A DNA stretch of 42,004 nucleotides, taken from NCBI GenBank assembly GCA_016222905.1, contig JACRPZ010000069.1, positions 1 to 42,004 on the forward strand, given 5' to 3'. The stretch is from Nitrospirota bacterium (GTDB lineage Bacteria > Nitrospirota > Thermodesulfovibrionia > UBA6902). Shown here in pieces: positions 7,307 to 16,280 of the stretch. The translations under genes and the position numbers were made by a program. Within the stretch, counting starts at the first letter, position 1. Each line of letters starts with the position of its first letter. The notes under the pieces are model-generated. The model saw only the letters and a list, made by a program, of their open reading frames with translations, made no database searches and had not been told where the DNA came from.

Positions 7307-8158
7307 ATGAAAATACAGTCAATGACAGGTTTCGGCAAAGGGGCAGCAGGTAATTTCAAGGTGGAGATCCGCTCTGTTAATCATAAAAACCTTGATATCC
7401 AGCTCAGTATTCCCGCGTATATGTACTCTTATGAGCCGGAGATTAAGAAATCAGTAAAGCAGAGATTTCAACGCGGACGCATAGATATATATATGCCGAG
7501 GCAGGAGGGCGACGGCCGCAAGCTGACGCTGAATGCTTCCGCGGCAAGAAAATATTACGATGTGTTCGTCTCTCTGAAAGAGGAGCTCTCACTTTCTGAC
7601 AATGTAAGCCTCGAACTGCTGGCTTCGCAAAAGGATATATTCGTTATGGATGAGCCTGTGGTTGAAGCGGCTGAATTTTATGATGCGCTCGATATGGCAT
7701 TAAAAGAGCTTGAGGAGTCGCGCATTGAAGAGGGAGGACATCTTGCTGATGATATAAGCGGAAGAATAGACCTCCTTAATAAATACCTGGCTGTTATTGA
7801 AAATAAACGTGCGGAAGTTACTGCGGGTGCAAAGGCAGCTCTGCTTGAGAGGCTGAAGGAGCTTCTGGACAATACTCCAATTGATGAATCGCGTATTATT
7901 CAGGAGACAGCCATCCTGATTGAGAGGTCGGATATTACTGAAGAGATTGTCAGGGCAAGGAGTCATCTGAAGAGCTTTGAAGGGCTCTTAAAGTCTGATG
8001 ACCCTTCAGGGAAGAAGATGGACTTTATTATACAGGAGCTTCGAAGAGAGGCGAATACCATAGGGTCCAAGACGTCCGATTTTGAGACAGCGGAGAATGT
8101 GATTGAGATGAAGCACGAACTTGAGAAGATCAGGGAGCAGGCTCAAAATCTTCAGTGA
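7307..8158 (+). CDS. yicC: YicC family protein
   Basis: The protein (283 residues from the chosen start) opens with the family signature SMTGFGKG and has the YicC-like N-terminal domain (about 1-155) followed by the DUF1732 C-terminal domain, ending in SKTSDFETAENVIEMKHELEKIREQAQN. E. coli YicC has been described as an endoribonuclease or RNase-associated factor; the activity in this lineage is untested. An upstream TTG at 7295 is in frame, but the ATG at 7307 places SMTGFG four residues from the start as in homologues. No strong Shine-Dalgarno is seen for either. It heads a conserved run with remA, gmk, rpoZ and coaBC. Confidence 0.9.
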   Translation: MKIQSMTGFGKGAAGNFKVEIRSVNHKNLDIQLSIPAYMYSYEPEIKKSVKQRFQRGRIDIYMPRQEGDGRKLTLNASAARKYYDVFVSLKEELSLSDNVSLELLASQKDIFVMDEPVVEAAEFYDALDMALKELEESRIEEGGHLADDISGRIDLLNKYLAVIENKRAEVTAGAKAALLERLKELLDNTPIDESRIIQETAILIERSDITEEIVRARSHLKSFEGLLKSDDPSGKKMDFIIQELRREANTIGSKTSDFETAENVIEMKHELEKIREQAQNLQ

Positions 8159-8208
8159 GTTTTGATTATAAATATGCAGTGAAAAATAGATAGTTTGAGG
8201 TGAAAGAT

Positions 8209-8469
8209 ATGAAGGGAACAAGCAAGGGGCTGCCGATGATAAATATCGGCTTTGGCAATGTTGTTTCATCTAACAGGGTGATAGCGATTGTAGCGCCGGG
8301 TTCCTCTCCGATCAAAAGATTGCGTGAGGAGGCGGGCGAAAGGGGCAAACTTATTGACGCAACGCAGGGGCGCAAAACAAGGTCCATTGTTGTCACTGAC
8401 AGCGACCATGTGATATTGTCTGCTTTGCAGGTTGAGACTATTACGCAGAGATTTTTGTCCGAGGAATGA
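8209..8469 (+). CDS. remA: RemA/DUF370 family regulatory protein
   Basis: The protein has 86 residues from the ATG at 8209; an in-frame GTG at 8200 overlaps the GAGGTG ribosome site, so 8209 is preferred. [23 protein letters not shown]-like [22 protein letters not shown] and [13 protein letters not shown] follow Bacillus RemA closely. RemA is an oligomeric DNA-binding activator of matrix genes in Bacillus; outside Firmicutes its targets are unknown. The position between yicC and gmk is conserved in many bacteria, and the spacing to gmk (6 nt) suggests co-translation. Confidence 0.9.
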   Translation: MKGTSKGLPMINIGFGNVVSSNRVIAIVAPGSSPIKRLREEAGERGKLIDATQGRKTRSIVVTDSDHVILSALQVETITQRFLSEE

Positions 8470-8475
8470 TAGCGT

Positions 8476-9123
8476 ATGCTGAAATTGAAGAATAAGAAAA
8501 TGCAAAAGGGCGTGTCGTCAACAAAAGGATCGCTCTTTATTGTATCGGCGCCATCCGGCGCAGGCAAGACAACTCTCTGCAAAGAATTGTGTAAAAGCAT
8601 GCCGAGGCTGAAGCATTCTGTCTCTTATACAACACGTCTTAGAAGAAAAGGAGAGAGGGACAAAGTACACTATTATTTCGTAAGCCGGGCAGAATTCAGG
8701 AAGATGATAGAGAAAGGCGAATTTGCAGAATGGGCGGTGGTTTATGGAAATTTTTACGGCACTTCAATCAGGAATATAGAAGAGCTAAAATGCAGAGGAT
8801 ATGATATAATTCTTGACATAGATATTCACGGCGCAATGCAGATGAAGCAAAAGTATAAAGAAGCAGTATATGTCTTTATACTGCCTCCGTCAATAAAGGT
8901 TCTTCAAAAGAGACTCAGGGACCGCATGTCGGATTCAGATGACACTATAAAAGAGCGCCTTGCAGAGGCAAGGGATGAGATGAGAAATTACAGGAATTAT
9001 GATTTTGTTATTGTCAATGACGACATAAAGAGCGCTTTGCTTGAGCTTGAGTCCATAGTCAGGGCTTCAAGAGCGCGGACAGAAAAGATAGATCAAATAT
9101 TAATTGGAAAACTATTAAAATAG
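8476..9123 (+). CDS. gmk: Guanylate kinase
   Basis: Gmk phosphorylates GMP to GDP with ATP. The 215-residue protein has a P-loop at about residues 25-35 (SAPSGAGKTTL), the GMP-binding SYTTRLRRKGERDKVHYYFV segment (40-70), FAEWAVVYGNFYGT, and the lid with RLRDRMSDSDDTIKERL. It has a short Lys-rich N-terminal extension of about 20 residues before the conserved start; no other plausible start lies between except the internal ATG at residue 9. The GAGG of the preceding remA end serves as ribosome site. Confidence 0.96.
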   Translation: MLKLKNKKMQKGVSSTKGSLFIVSAPSGAGKTTLCKELCKSMPRLKHSVSYTTRLRRKGERDKVHYYFVSRAEFRKMIEKGEFAEWAVVYGNFYGTSIRNIEELKCRGYDIILDIDIHGAMQMKQKYKEAVYVFILPPSIKVLQKRLRDRMSDSDDTIKERLAEARDEMRNYRNYDFVIVNDDIKSALLELESIVRASRARTEKIDQILIGKLLK

Positions 9124-9131
9124 GAGGTGTT

Positions 9132-9515
9132 ATGGAGGTAATTTCATTGCCGATAGAGATTGACAAAGAGAAGTTTGACGGATATTTCAGGCTGGTTCTC
9201 GCAACAGTTAAAAGGGCTAAGGATATTGCCCAGGGAGCCCAGCCTGTTATAGAGAGCAAGGCTCATAAAGTGACTATCCTCGCCCTTGAAGATGTGCTTT
9301 CGGATAAAGTGCAAATACTTACAGGCGACGCCGCGGTCAAGGCTGAAGAGGAAGCCGCTAAATTTGTTCATAAGAACATAATGGATGAGGCCAGGCAGAA
9401 AGAGGAGATGTCTGAAGATTTAACAGAGCTTGAGAAAGACCTGAAGGTCTTTATGAGTGAAAGAGGGGAGAGGGACAGTAAAAAGACGATTGAGGATATT
9501 TTCGGAGAAGAGTAA
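9132..9515 (+). CDS. rpoZ: DNA-directed RNA polymerase omega subunit
   Basis: Omega assists RNA polymerase beta' folding and assembly. Residues 15-65 (GYFRLVLATVKRAKDIAQGAQP, then ESKAHKVTILALEDV) match the omega core, and the family context between gmk and coaBC is diagnostic. At 127 residues it is longer than the E. coli protein (91) because of an acidic, coiled-coil-prone C-terminal tail (about 85-127, rich in Glu, Asp, Lys). A strong AGGAGGTG ribosome site precedes the ATG, 8 nt after the gmk stop. Confidence 0.9.
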   Translation: MEVISLPIEIDKEKFDGYFRLVLATVKRAKDIAQGAQPVIESKAHKVTILALEDVLSDKVQILTGDAAVKAEEEAAKFVHKNIMDEARQKEEMSEDLTELEKDLKVFMSERGERDSKKTIEDIFGEE

Positions 9516-9520
9516 CGATA

Positions 9521-10696
9521 GTGCTAAAGGGAAAAACTATCCTTTTTGGGGTCACAGGCAGTATTGCAGCCTATAAATCCGTAGATATAATACGCCGTTT
9601 GATTGCAGAGGGCGCCGTAGTTAATGTTGTTATGACAGAGGCGGCCTGCCGTTTTATCCCTCCGTATACTTTTGAGATAATTACCGGAATGTCTGTATAT
9701 AAAGATCTGTTCGGTGATTCCTTCAGCCACATAAACCTGCCGAAAGAGGCAGACCTGCTGATCATTGCTCCGGCAACAGCCAACACTATAAATAAGTTCG
9801 CATGCGGCATTGCCGATAATCTTTTGACCAGTATCTGGCTTGCCTATGAAGGAGTTGCTTTAATGGCTCCTGCCATGAACTCCCGGATGTACCGCAATCC
9901 TATAGTGAAAAAGAGCAGAGTTGAGCTTTCCGGGCTTGGCGTAAGATTTATAGGGCCTGCGGAAGGCGGCCTTGCATGCGGGGAAGAAGGTATCGGCAGG
10001 ATGGCTGAGGCTTCTGATGTTGTTGAGGCTGCCATAACAGCGTTAACGCCAAAAGATTTGGCCGGTCATAGAATTCTTGTTACGGCAGGCCCCACAATCG
10101 AACCAATGGATCCTGTAAGGTTTATATCGAACCGCTCCTCAGGAAAAATGGGGTTTGCAATTGCCCGCGCTGCGCTAAGACGGGGTGCCGATGTTACGCT
10201 TATAAGCGGGCCCACGTCTCTGAGACCGCCAGACGGCGCTGCTATGGTTTATGTCGAAAGCGCAGATGATATGGAGAAAGCAGTGCTTAAGGATCTTCGC
10301 AAATCAACATCTCTCATCATGGCAGCCGCTGTATCCGACTTTACCCCTTCTGTTATTAATAAATCAAAATTAAGGAAGTCGGAGATTACTACATTAAAGT
10401 TAAAGGAAACACGTGACATACTCAAGAAAGTCAGCGTGCAAAAGGGTAAACGCATTTTTATTGGTTTTGCGGCAGAGACCGGCAAGAATATAGAGAATGC
10501 GAAGAAGAAGCTTAAGGATAAAAAGCTCGACCTTATTGTGCTGAATGATGTTTCAGAGAAAGGCGCTGGTTTTGGCGTTGATACGAATATCGTGACTATA
10601 ATAGATAAAAAAGGCAGTGCAAAAGAGTATTCTTTGATGAAGAAGCTTGACGTTGCAAATATCATTCTTGACGGGCTGCTGAATTTAAAAGCCTGA
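9521..10696 (+). CDS. coaBC: Bifunctional phosphopantothenoylcysteine decarboxylase / synthetase
   Basis: CoaBC performs two consecutive steps of coenzyme A synthesis. The N-terminal flavin decarboxylase (CoaC, about 1-185) shows GVTGSIAAYKS, the catalytic His in HINLPKEAD, PAMNSRM and the flap cysteine in ACGEEGIGRMAE. The C-terminal CTP-dependent synthetase (CoaB, about 186-391) begins with RILVTAGPTIEP and has ISNRSSGKMGFAIA and FAAET. Length 391 is typical. The start is GTG at 9521, 5 nt after the rpoZ stop. PanB, another CoA-pathway enzyme, is encoded at 22307-23107 in this window. Confidence 0.96.
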   Translation: MLKGKTILFGVTGSIAAYKSVDIIRRLIAEGAVVNVVMTEAACRFIPPYTFEIITGMSVYKDLFGDSFSHINLPKEADLLIIAPATANTINKFACGIADNLLTSIWLAYEGVALMAPAMNSRMYRNPIVKKSRVELSGLGVRFIGPAEGGLACGEEGIGRMAEASDVVEAAITALTPKDLAGHRILVTAGPTIEPMDPVRFISNRSSGKMGFAIARAALRRGADVTLISGPTSLRPPDGAAMVYVESADDMEKAVLKDLRKSTSLIMAAAVSDFTPSVINKSKLRKSEITTLKLKETRDILKKVSVQKGKRIFIGFAAETGKNIENAKKKLKDKKLDLIVLNDVSEKGAGFGVDTNIVTIIDKKGSAKEYSLMKKLDVANIILDGLLNLKA

Positions 10697-10748
10697 GTCT
10701 GAACGTTGATAATATTATCTTTTATAAATGTGTGAATGTTTAAAAGCG

Positions 10749-10818
10749 TGTCATTCCCGCAAGCGAAGCGCGTCGGGAATCCTTCCTGAAGAAAGATTCC
10801 GGACAAGCCGGAATGACA
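10749..10818. repeat. 70-bp dispersed repeat with 9-bp terminal inverted repeats
   Basis: TGTCATTCC (10749-10757) and GGAATGACA (10810-10818) are perfect terminal inverted repeats. The interior contains further complementary pieces (TTCCCG/CGGGAA and GGAATCC/GGATTCC-like), so the element can fold into paired hairpins. It has the look of a small non-autonomous or REP-type element in the coaBC-aroQ gap (10697-10852). Confidence 0.7.
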
Positions 10819-10852
10819 GACAAACAGAGTCTATTTAACTGAAGGAGAACTT

Positions 10853-11299
10853 ATGAAGATACTAATTATTCACGGCCCGAATCTTAATCTTTTAGGCACG
10901 AGAGAGACGGGGATATACGGCTCAAAGAGCATTGATGAGATCAATAATTCGCTTAACGGCCTTGCAAAAGAACTCGGCGTTGAGATAGCAATAAAACAGT
11001 CTAACCATGAGGGGGAGATTGTTGATATGATACAGAAGTCCAAAAATTACAGAGCAATTGTAATAAATCCCGCAGCCTACACACATACAAGCATTGCCAT
11101 CAGAGATGCTATAACAGCGGTCAATATTCCTGCTGTAGAAGTCCATCTTTCAAATATTCACCAGAGAGAGGAATTTAGACAGAAATCTCTAATTGCGCCG
11201 GTTGCGGCAGGCCAGGTCTCAGGTTTCGGGCCTGAAAGCTATATGCTTGGCCTGAGAGCGGCTGTCTCAATCGCAAATGCAAAAAAAGAGGCTGTTTAG
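10853..11299 (+). CDS. aroQ: 3-dehydroquinate dehydratase, type II
   Basis: The enzyme interconverts 3-dehydroquinate and 3-dehydroshikimate in the shikimate pathway, as a dodecamer. The 148-residue sequence has [11 protein letters not shown] near the N-terminus, the mobile-loop Arg/Tyr region (TRETGIYGS), [22 protein letters not shown] and [15 protein letters not shown] with the catalytic His. A good ribosome site (AAGGAGAA) precedes the ATG. The last 23 nt overlap the start of the downstream peptidase gene, implying translational coupling. Confidence 0.97.
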   Translation: MKILIIHGPNLNLLGTRETGIYGSKSIDEINNSLNGLAKELGVEIAIKQSNHEGEIVDMIQKSKNYRAIVINPAAYTHTSIAIRDAITAVNIPAVEVHLSNIHQREEFRQKSLIAPVAAGQVSGFGPESYMLGLRAAVSIANAKKEAV

Positions 11300-12338
11300 A
11301 AAGAAATTCCTTAAATCCGGCATTGACGGATTCCTTATCACCGACCTTATTAACGTAAGGTATCTGAGCGGATTCACCGGCTCTTCAGGATTCGTAGTGA
11401 TTACCAAAAAAGACGCAATTTTTGTTACCGATTTCCGCTATGAAGAGCAGGCAAAGGAGGAAGTAAAAGGCTTTAAATTCAGATTTGAACGGAGAGAAAG
11501 AACAAAAGAGATCAAAAAAATAATAGAGGATTACGGGATAAAAAAACTCGGGTTTGAGGATCACAATGTCAGCTATGCCTTATTTAAGAAGCTGATAAAG
11601 AGAGGGGTAAGAGTCAAGGCTGTAGCAGGCGGTGTCGAATCTCTAAGGCTCGTAAAATCAGATGAAGAACTTTCCTGTATAAGGACTGCGGTGCAAAGAG
11701 CAGAGAGTGCCTTTAGAAAATTGCAGCCTTCTATAAAGCCCGGAATAACTGAACTTAAGCTTGCCTTGAAATTTGAAGAATTCCTTAAGAAAGAAGGTTG
11801 CAAAAAAATCCCCTTTGAAGTTATAGTAGCAGCTGGTTCAATGTCAGCGCTTCCCCATGCAAAGCCCTCAAATAAAATTATTAAGAAAGGCGAACTGATT
11901 GTTTTTGACTGGGGAGGGGAATGCAATGGATATTATTCAGACATGACCAGAACGGTTCTCATAAAAGACGGCAGTACAACAAAACAGAAAGAACTGTATT
12001 ACACTGTGCTTGAGGCACAGTCAAGAGCAATAAAAGCTGTGAAAGCCGGCATTAAATCATCGGCAGTTGACAGAGCAGCAAGAAGCTATATTAAAGAACA
12101 GGGATATGGAGAGAAGTTCGGACATGGAACAGGTCACGGCATCGGACTGGCTGTTCATGAAAGACCTTTTATATCATGGAAGAGCAGGGATATGATAGGA
12201 CAGGGCATGGTATTTACCGTTGAGCCCGGTATATACCTTCCGGGTTTTGGCGGGGTAAGAATAGAGGACATGGTTGCTGTCAGGAAGAACGGCGCAGAGA
12301 GATTAACCAAATTATCAAGGAGGCTGAGGGTAATATAG
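11277..12338 (+). CDS. M24 family Xaa-Pro aminopeptidase
   Basis: This is a two-metal 'pita-bread' peptidase that removes N-terminal residues before proline. Residues 1-120 form the creatinase-like N-domain ([20 protein letters not shown]). The catalytic domain carries the metal ligands in [18 protein letters not shown] (Asp/Asp), [16 protein letters not shown] (His), [11 protein letters not shown] (Glu) and GVRIEDM (Glu). The length of 353 is typical of bacterial PepQ/YqhT-type enzymes. It overlaps aroQ by 23 nt and precedes efp, the common aroQ-pepP-efp-accB-accC order; a role in general peptide turnover is likely. Confidence 0.93.
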   Translation: MQKKRLFRKKFLKSGIDGFLITDLINVRYLSGFTGSSGFVVITKKDAIFVTDFRYEEQAKEEVKGFKFRFERRERTKEIKKIIEDYGIKKLGFEDHNVSYALFKKLIKRGVRVKAVAGGVESLRLVKSDEELSCIRTAVQRAESAFRKLQPSIKPGITELKLALKFEEFLKKEGCKKIPFEVIVAAGSMSALPHAKPSNKIIKKGELIVFDWGGECNGYYSDMTRTVLIKDGSTTKQKELYYTVLEAQSRAIKAVKAGIKSSAVDRAARSYIKEQGYGEKFGHGTGHGIGLAVHERPFISWKSRDMIGQGMVFTVEPGIYLPGFGGVRIEDMVAVRKNGAERLTKLSRRLRVI

Positions 12339-12377
12339 CAATCTCAGCTGAATTATTCACAATCTAAGGAGTCAACA

Positions 12378-12938
12378 TTGATAACAACAAGCGAATTCAG
12401 AAAGGGAGCAAAGGTAGAGTTGAAGGGGACGCCGTATGAGATTATTGATTTTCAGCACTCAAAGATCGGCAGGGGCGGCGCAATTGTAAGGACAAAGCTG
12501 AAGAATCTTAAGACAGGAGCGGTCATTGAGCAGACATTCAAGGGAGGAGAGAAGGTTGATACTCCCAATCTTGAAGAGAGGTCCATGCAGTACCTTTACA
12601 AACAGGATGAAATGTACTATTTTATGGATACAGAGAATTATGAACAGGCTCCTCTTACCCCGGAGCAATTGGGCGACACTGTAAATTTTTTGAAAGAGAA
12701 TATGGTAGTGAAGGTGCTTTACCACAGCGGAGCACCTATAACAGTAGATCTCCCGATATTTGTTGAATTGATGATTGCGAAGACCGATCCGGGTTATAAA
12801 GGAGATACGGCAAGCGGGGGGAGCAAGCCCGCGGTTCTGGAGACAGGCGCATCAGTTAAGGTGCCGTTTCATCTGAATGAAGGAGATATTATTAAAGTGG
12901 ACACAAGGACATCCGAATACATAGAGAGGGTGAAATAG
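12378..12938 (+). CDS. efp: Translation elongation factor P (Arg-32 type tip)
   Basis: EF-P binds ribosomes stalled at polyproline and promotes peptide bond formation. The 186-residue protein has the KOW-like N-domain and two OB domains, ending with IKVDTRTSEYIERV. The modification loop reads SKIGRGGAIVRTKLKNL with Arg32 at the tip, where the common lysine type has Lys in PGKG. Arginine at this site is rhamnosylated by EarP in some bacteria; whether that applies here cannot be told from the window. The start is TTG at 12378 with AAGGAG 6-7 nt upstream; no ATG fits. The T2SS operon here encodes two proline-rich proteins that could depend on EF-P. Confidence 0.95.
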   Translation: MITTSEFRKGAKVELKGTPYEIIDFQHSKIGRGGAIVRTKLKNLKTGAVIEQTFKGGEKVDTPNLEERSMQYLYKQDEMYYFMDTENYEQAPLTPEQLGDTVNFLKENMVVKVLYHSGAPITVDLPIFVELMIAKTDPGYKGDTASGGSKPAVLETGASVKVPFHLNEGDIIKVDTRTSEYIERVK

Positions 12939-13011
12939 CTCATAGCTCGTGGCTCATAGTTAGGAGATGAGCATAAAATACAAATATGTTTAAGATGAGG
13001 GCAGGTGAACT

Positions 13012-13455
13012 ATGGAACTTGATGAAATAAAAAAACTGATTGATCTTCTTAAAGATACCGACATTACAGAGCTTCAGATTGAAAGGGAGGGCTCCAAGCT
13101 CAGAGTCAGGAGAGAGAAGTTTTTAGCCGATTTCAACATAGCCCCTCCTGTAAGGGGGACCGGAGTCACTGAACAGAAAGAGACAAAAGAAGAAACTGCG
13201 GAACAACAGAGGCTTGTAACCGTAACCTCCCCTATAGTAGGCATGTTCTTCAGATCACCATCTCCTGAGGCCCCTCACTTTGTTGAAGAAGGGAGCATTG
13301 TAAAGAAAGGGCAGGTGCTCTGTATCATAGAGGCGATGAAACTCATGAACGAGATTGAAAGTGATGCTGACGGCGTGATTTCAAAGGTGCTTGTAGAGAA
13401 CAGCCAGCCGGTAGAATATGGAGAACCCCTCTTTCTTATAGAGCCCCGGACATGA
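13012..13455 (+). CDS. accB: Acetyl-CoA carboxylase biotin carboxyl carrier protein
   Basis: BCCP carries carboxybiotin between biotin carboxylase and carboxyltransferase in the first step of fatty acid synthesis. The N-terminal helix ([21 protein letters not shown]) is the usual AccB start, followed by a charged linker and the biotinyl domain (about 70-147). The biotinylated residue is Lys110 in EAMKLMNEI. Length 147 is typical. The stop overlaps the accC start (ATGA at 13452-13455). Just upstream (about 12936-12965) is a short imperfect tandem run of GCTCATA/GCTCGTG units. Confidence 0.97.
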   Translation: MELDEIKKLIDLLKDTDITELQIEREGSKLRVRREKFLADFNIAPPVRGTGVTEQKETKEETAEQQRLVTVTSPIVGMFFRSPSPEAPHFVEEGSIVKKGQVLCIIEAMKLMNEIESDADGVISKVLVENSQPVEYGEPLFLIEPRT

Positions 13456-14798
13456 AATTGTTCAAAAAGATCCTCATAGCCAACAGGGGCGAAATTGCGG
13501 TCAGGATTTTAAGGGCCTGCCGAGAACTCGACATCCTCACAGCGGTTGTCTACTCTGAGGCTGACAGGGAGTCGCTTCATGTGAGGATGGCTGATGAGGC
13601 TATTTGTATAGGGCCTGCGTCTTCTTCGCAGAGTTATTTAAATATCCCCGCAATAATCAGCGCCGCAGAGATAACCGATTCTGAGGCTATTCATCCGGGC
13701 TATGGCTTTCTTTCCGAAAACTCCCATTTTGTAGAGTCCTGCGCTGCTTCAGGAATTACTTTTATCGGCCCTTCCGCTGAAAATATCCGCTCCGGAGGAA
13801 ATAAATCAAAGGCAAGACAGATAATGAAGAAGCATGGAATCCCTGTGGTGCCCGGCAGCGATAAGACTGTAGAAAATGAAGATGATGCATTAAAAATTTC
13901 AAAGAAGATCGGGTTCCCGGTTATTATTAAGGCCTCCGCAGGCGGCGGAGGCAGGGGCATGAGAATTGTGCATACGGAAAATGATCTGGTTCAGATGTAC
14001 CATATGGCTCAGAAAGAGGCGCTGGCTGCTTTTGGGAATGGAGATCTGTATATTGAGAAGTATATTCCTGAAATGAGACACATAGAAGTCCAGATACTCG
14101 GGGATAATAGAGGCGGATATATTCATCTGGGGGAGAGAGAATGTTCAATCCAGAGGAGACACCAGAAGCTTATTGAAGAGGCACCGTTTACCTTTTTAAA
14201 TGGTAAGTTCAGAAAGATGGTTTGCGACACTGCCGTAAAAGCGGCAAAGGCTTTTAAATATAAAAATGCGGGAACTGTTGAGTTTATTCTCGACAGCGAT
14301 GGAAATATATATTTTATGGAGATAAACACAAGGGTGCAGGTTGAGCACCCTGTAACTGAAGCAATAACGGGTGTTGATATAATAAAAGAACAGATAAAGC
14401 TTTCCGCAGGATCGCTTCTTTCTCTCAGACAGCGTGACATAACTTTTTCAGGGCACAGCATTGAATGCAGGATAAACGCGGAAGACCCTGAGAAGTTTAT
14501 TCCTTGTCCGGGCAAGATTTCATTATTCATACCGCCGGGAGGGCAGGGTGTCAGGGTGGATACTGCCGCATATTCAGGATGGGTGGTACCGCCGTATTAT
14601 GATTCACTTATTGCTAAACTTATAGTTCACGGCAAAGACAGGAATGAAGCCGTCATAAAGATGCGAGTGGCTTTAAAAGAATTTGTAATTGAGGGGATAA
14701 AAACTACCATACCATTTCATCTTAAAATAATAAGCAATCCTGATTTTCTGTCAGGGAATTTCAATACTCATTTTCTTGAGAATATAAGTAACAAATAA
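13452..14798 (+). CDS. accC: Acetyl-CoA carboxylase biotin carboxylase subunit
   Basis: AccC carboxylates biotin on AccB using ATP and bicarbonate. The 448-residue protein shows the N-terminal [18 protein letters not shown], the ATP-grasp glycine loop ([11 protein letters not shown], about residues 158-168), the EMRHIEVQ segment, [16 protein letters not shown] with metal and bicarbonate ligands, and a biotin-carboxylase C-terminal domain ([11 protein letters not shown] onward). Length and motifs are those of a stand-alone subunit. It overlaps accB by 4 nt and is the last gene of the aroQ-to-accC run. Confidence 0.97.
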   Translation: MKLFKKILIANRGEIAVRILRACRELDILTAVVYSEADRESLHVRMADEAICIGPASSSQSYLNIPAIISAAEITDSEAIHPGYGFLSENSHFVESCAASGITFIGPSAENIRSGGNKSKARQIMKKHGIPVVPGSDKTVENEDDALKISKKIGFPVIIKASAGGGGRGMRIVHTENDLVQMYHMAQKEALAAFGNGDLYIEKYIPEMRHIEVQILGDNRGGYIHLGERECSIQRRHQKLIEEAPFTFLNGKFRKMVCDTAVKAAKAFKYKNAGTVEFILDSDGNIYFMEINTRVQVEHPVTEAITGVDIIKEQIKLSAGSLLSLRQRDITFSGHSIECRINAEDPEKFIPCPGKISLFIPPGGQGVRVDTAAYSGWVVPPYYDSLIAKLIVHGKDRNEAVIKMRVALKEFVIEGIKTTIPFHLKIISNPDFLSGNFNTHFLENISNK

Positions 14799-14890
14799 AC
14801 CTACAAAAAGCAATTGGCCACATACTAACACAGGCTTTTTATCAGGGACAAAGGCAGAAGAAAAAACTATCTTAGTCCGTGTAAGTCAGT

Positions 14891-14908
14891 GGCTAAAAGC
14901 CTTTTTTT
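14891..14908 (+). terminator. Possible terminator after accC
   Basis: GGCT-AAA-AGCC followed by seven T residues lies 92 nt after the accC stop. The short stem is weak on its own, but AGGCTTTTTA near 14832-14841 can also pair with TAAAAGCCT at 14894-14902 to make a longer hairpin ending at the same T-tract. Confidence 0.4.
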
Positions 14909-14920
14909 AAGATCATCGTC

Positions 14921-15544
14921 TTGAAAAGACCTTTCAGTAAAAACAGAAGATTGTATCTAATAACCGATACGGCTTCATCCGGCCTTACTCATATAGAAGC
15001 AGTCCGCATGGCAATATCAGCCGGCATTAAAATAATTCAGCTCAGAGAAAAACTTCTCTCAAAAAAAGATATCTACAAAGAAGCACTCGCCATACGAACG
15101 CTTACCCTGCGGTACAATGTCACATTTATAGTTAATGATCATATTGATATCGCTCTTGCAGTTGATGCAGACGGAGTACATCTTGGGCAGGACGATATGC
15201 CGGTTAAAGAAGCGAGGAAAATTATCGGCAGGCGCAAGATCATAGGCGTATCAACTCATTCGCTGAAGCAGGCGCTTGACGCTGAGGCCTCCGGCGCGGA
15301 TTACATAGGGTTTGGCCCTATTTTTAAAACAGCTACAAAGGATGTCGGAAAGCCTAAAGGCATCGCATCGCTGAAAAAGATCAGTGAACAGATTAAAATA
15401 CCGATAGCTGCTATCGGCGGCATAAGTCATGATAATGCGCGGAAAGTCTTAAATAACGGTGCTGATGCGATAGCGGTTGCATCGGGAATTTTATCCGGAG
15501 ATATTAAGGAAAACGTAAAAAGGTTTTTAGCCTCTTGTCAATGA
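14921..15544 (+). CDS. thiE: Thiamine-phosphate synthase
   Basis: ThiE couples hydroxymethylpyrimidine diphosphate with the thiazole phosphate to give thiamine phosphate. The 207-residue TIM barrel shows RLYLITD at the N-terminus, [48 protein letters not shown] and the phosphate-binding AIGGIS and AVASGI. TTG at 14921 is the only reasonable start; there is no clear Shine-Dalgarno, so initiation is weakly supported. No TPP riboswitch was recognised in the 122 nt upstream. Its stop overlaps the next gene's ATG. Confidence 0.93.
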   Translation: MKRPFSKNRRLYLITDTASSGLTHIEAVRMAISAGIKIIQLREKLLSKKDIYKEALAIRTLTLRYNVTFIVNDHIDIALAVDADGVHLGQDDMPVKEARKIIGRRKIIGVSTHSLKQALDAEASGADYIGFGPIFKTATKDVGKPKGIASLKKISEQIKIPIAAIGGISHDNARKVLNNGADAIAVASGILSGDIKENVKRFLASCQ

Positions 15545-16275
15545 AAAAATTACTTCTCATCATCCTATGTCTGCCTCTGTTAGGAATGTTCGAATATCCT
15601 TCTTCAGAGGGCAACGCTGTCCAAATCGACGAGATGACGATTCAAAGAAAGAGGATGGTCAATGAGCAGATCATTGGTCGGGGAATAAAAGATAAGCGCG
15701 TGCTTGATGTTATGTTTAACATTCCAAGACACCTGTTTATTGATCAATCTCTAAAAAGCAAAGCATACGGTGACCATCCCCTGCCGATTGATGAAGGCCA
15801 GACCATATCGCAGCCGTATATTGTTGCTATGATGACAGAGGCGCTGAACCTGAAATCAACTGACAGGGTGCTTGAGATAGGCACCGGATCAGGTTATCAG
15901 GCAGCAGTGCTTGCCGGGATAGTGAAAGAGGTTTATTCAATAGAGATCAAGGAAGGACTTTCCAAAAGTGCAGGGGAGCTTCTTAATAGATTAGGATATA
16001 AAAATATTAAGACAAAATATGCTGACGGATACTTTGGATGGGAGGAGTACGCGCCTTTTGACGCGATCATTATTACCGCTTCCGCCAATCATATACCTCC
16101 GCCATTAATAAAGCAGTTGAAAGAGGGCGGGAGACTCATCATACCTCTTGGAAGCACACTGTATTATCAGGTTCTTACTCTGGCGACGAAGAAGGGGGAT
16201 GATCTGGATGTCCAACAGATGAGCGGAGTTGCTTTTGTGCCTATGACAGGAGAGTCTCAAAAGAAGAAGAAATAG
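15541..16275 (+). CDS. pcm: Protein-L-isoaspartate O-methyltransferase, exported form
   Basis: Pcm methylates isoaspartyl residues in damaged proteins using S-adenosylmethionine. The core shows PRHLFID, the substrate loop [13 protein letters not shown], motif [17 protein letters not shown] (about residues 105-120), [10 protein letters not shown] and [12 protein letters not shown]. From the ATG at 15541 (244 residues) it begins [19 protein letters not shown], a typical signal peptide or membrane anchor, so the enzyme is probably periplasmic although its methyl donor is cytoplasmic. The ATG overlaps the thiE stop (ATGA); an in-frame TTG at 15535 is less likely. Confidence 0.92.
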   Translation: MKKLLLIILCLPLLGMFEYPSSEGNAVQIDEMTIQRKRMVNEQIIGRGIKDKRVLDVMFNIPRHLFIDQSLKSKAYGDHPLPIDEGQTISQPYIVAMMTEALNLKSTDRVLEIGTGSGYQAAVLAGIVKEVYSIEIKEGLSKSAGELLNRLGYKNIKTKYADGYFGWEEYAPFDAIIITASANHIPPPLIKQLKEGGRLIIPLGSTLYYQVLTLATKKGDDLDVQQMSGVAFVPMTGESQKKKK

Positions 16276-16280
16276 GTCAA

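Noticed and set aside
8200-8208. GTG at 8200 as the remA start
   Set aside because: It overlaps the GAGGTG ribosome site that serves the ATG at 8209, and homologues start close to the INIGFGN motif.
10249-10806. 185-codon antisense frame opposite the coaBC 3' part
   Set aside because: It is the shadow of a strongly conserved gene on the other strand and resembles no protein.
12936-12965. GCTCATA-like short repeat before accB as a regulatory array
   Set aside because: Only about three imperfect heptamers are present, too few to call functional.
14799-14920. TPP riboswitch upstream of thiE
   Set aside because: The characteristic CUGAGA and thi-box strings with pairing partners were not found; only a possible terminator is visible.
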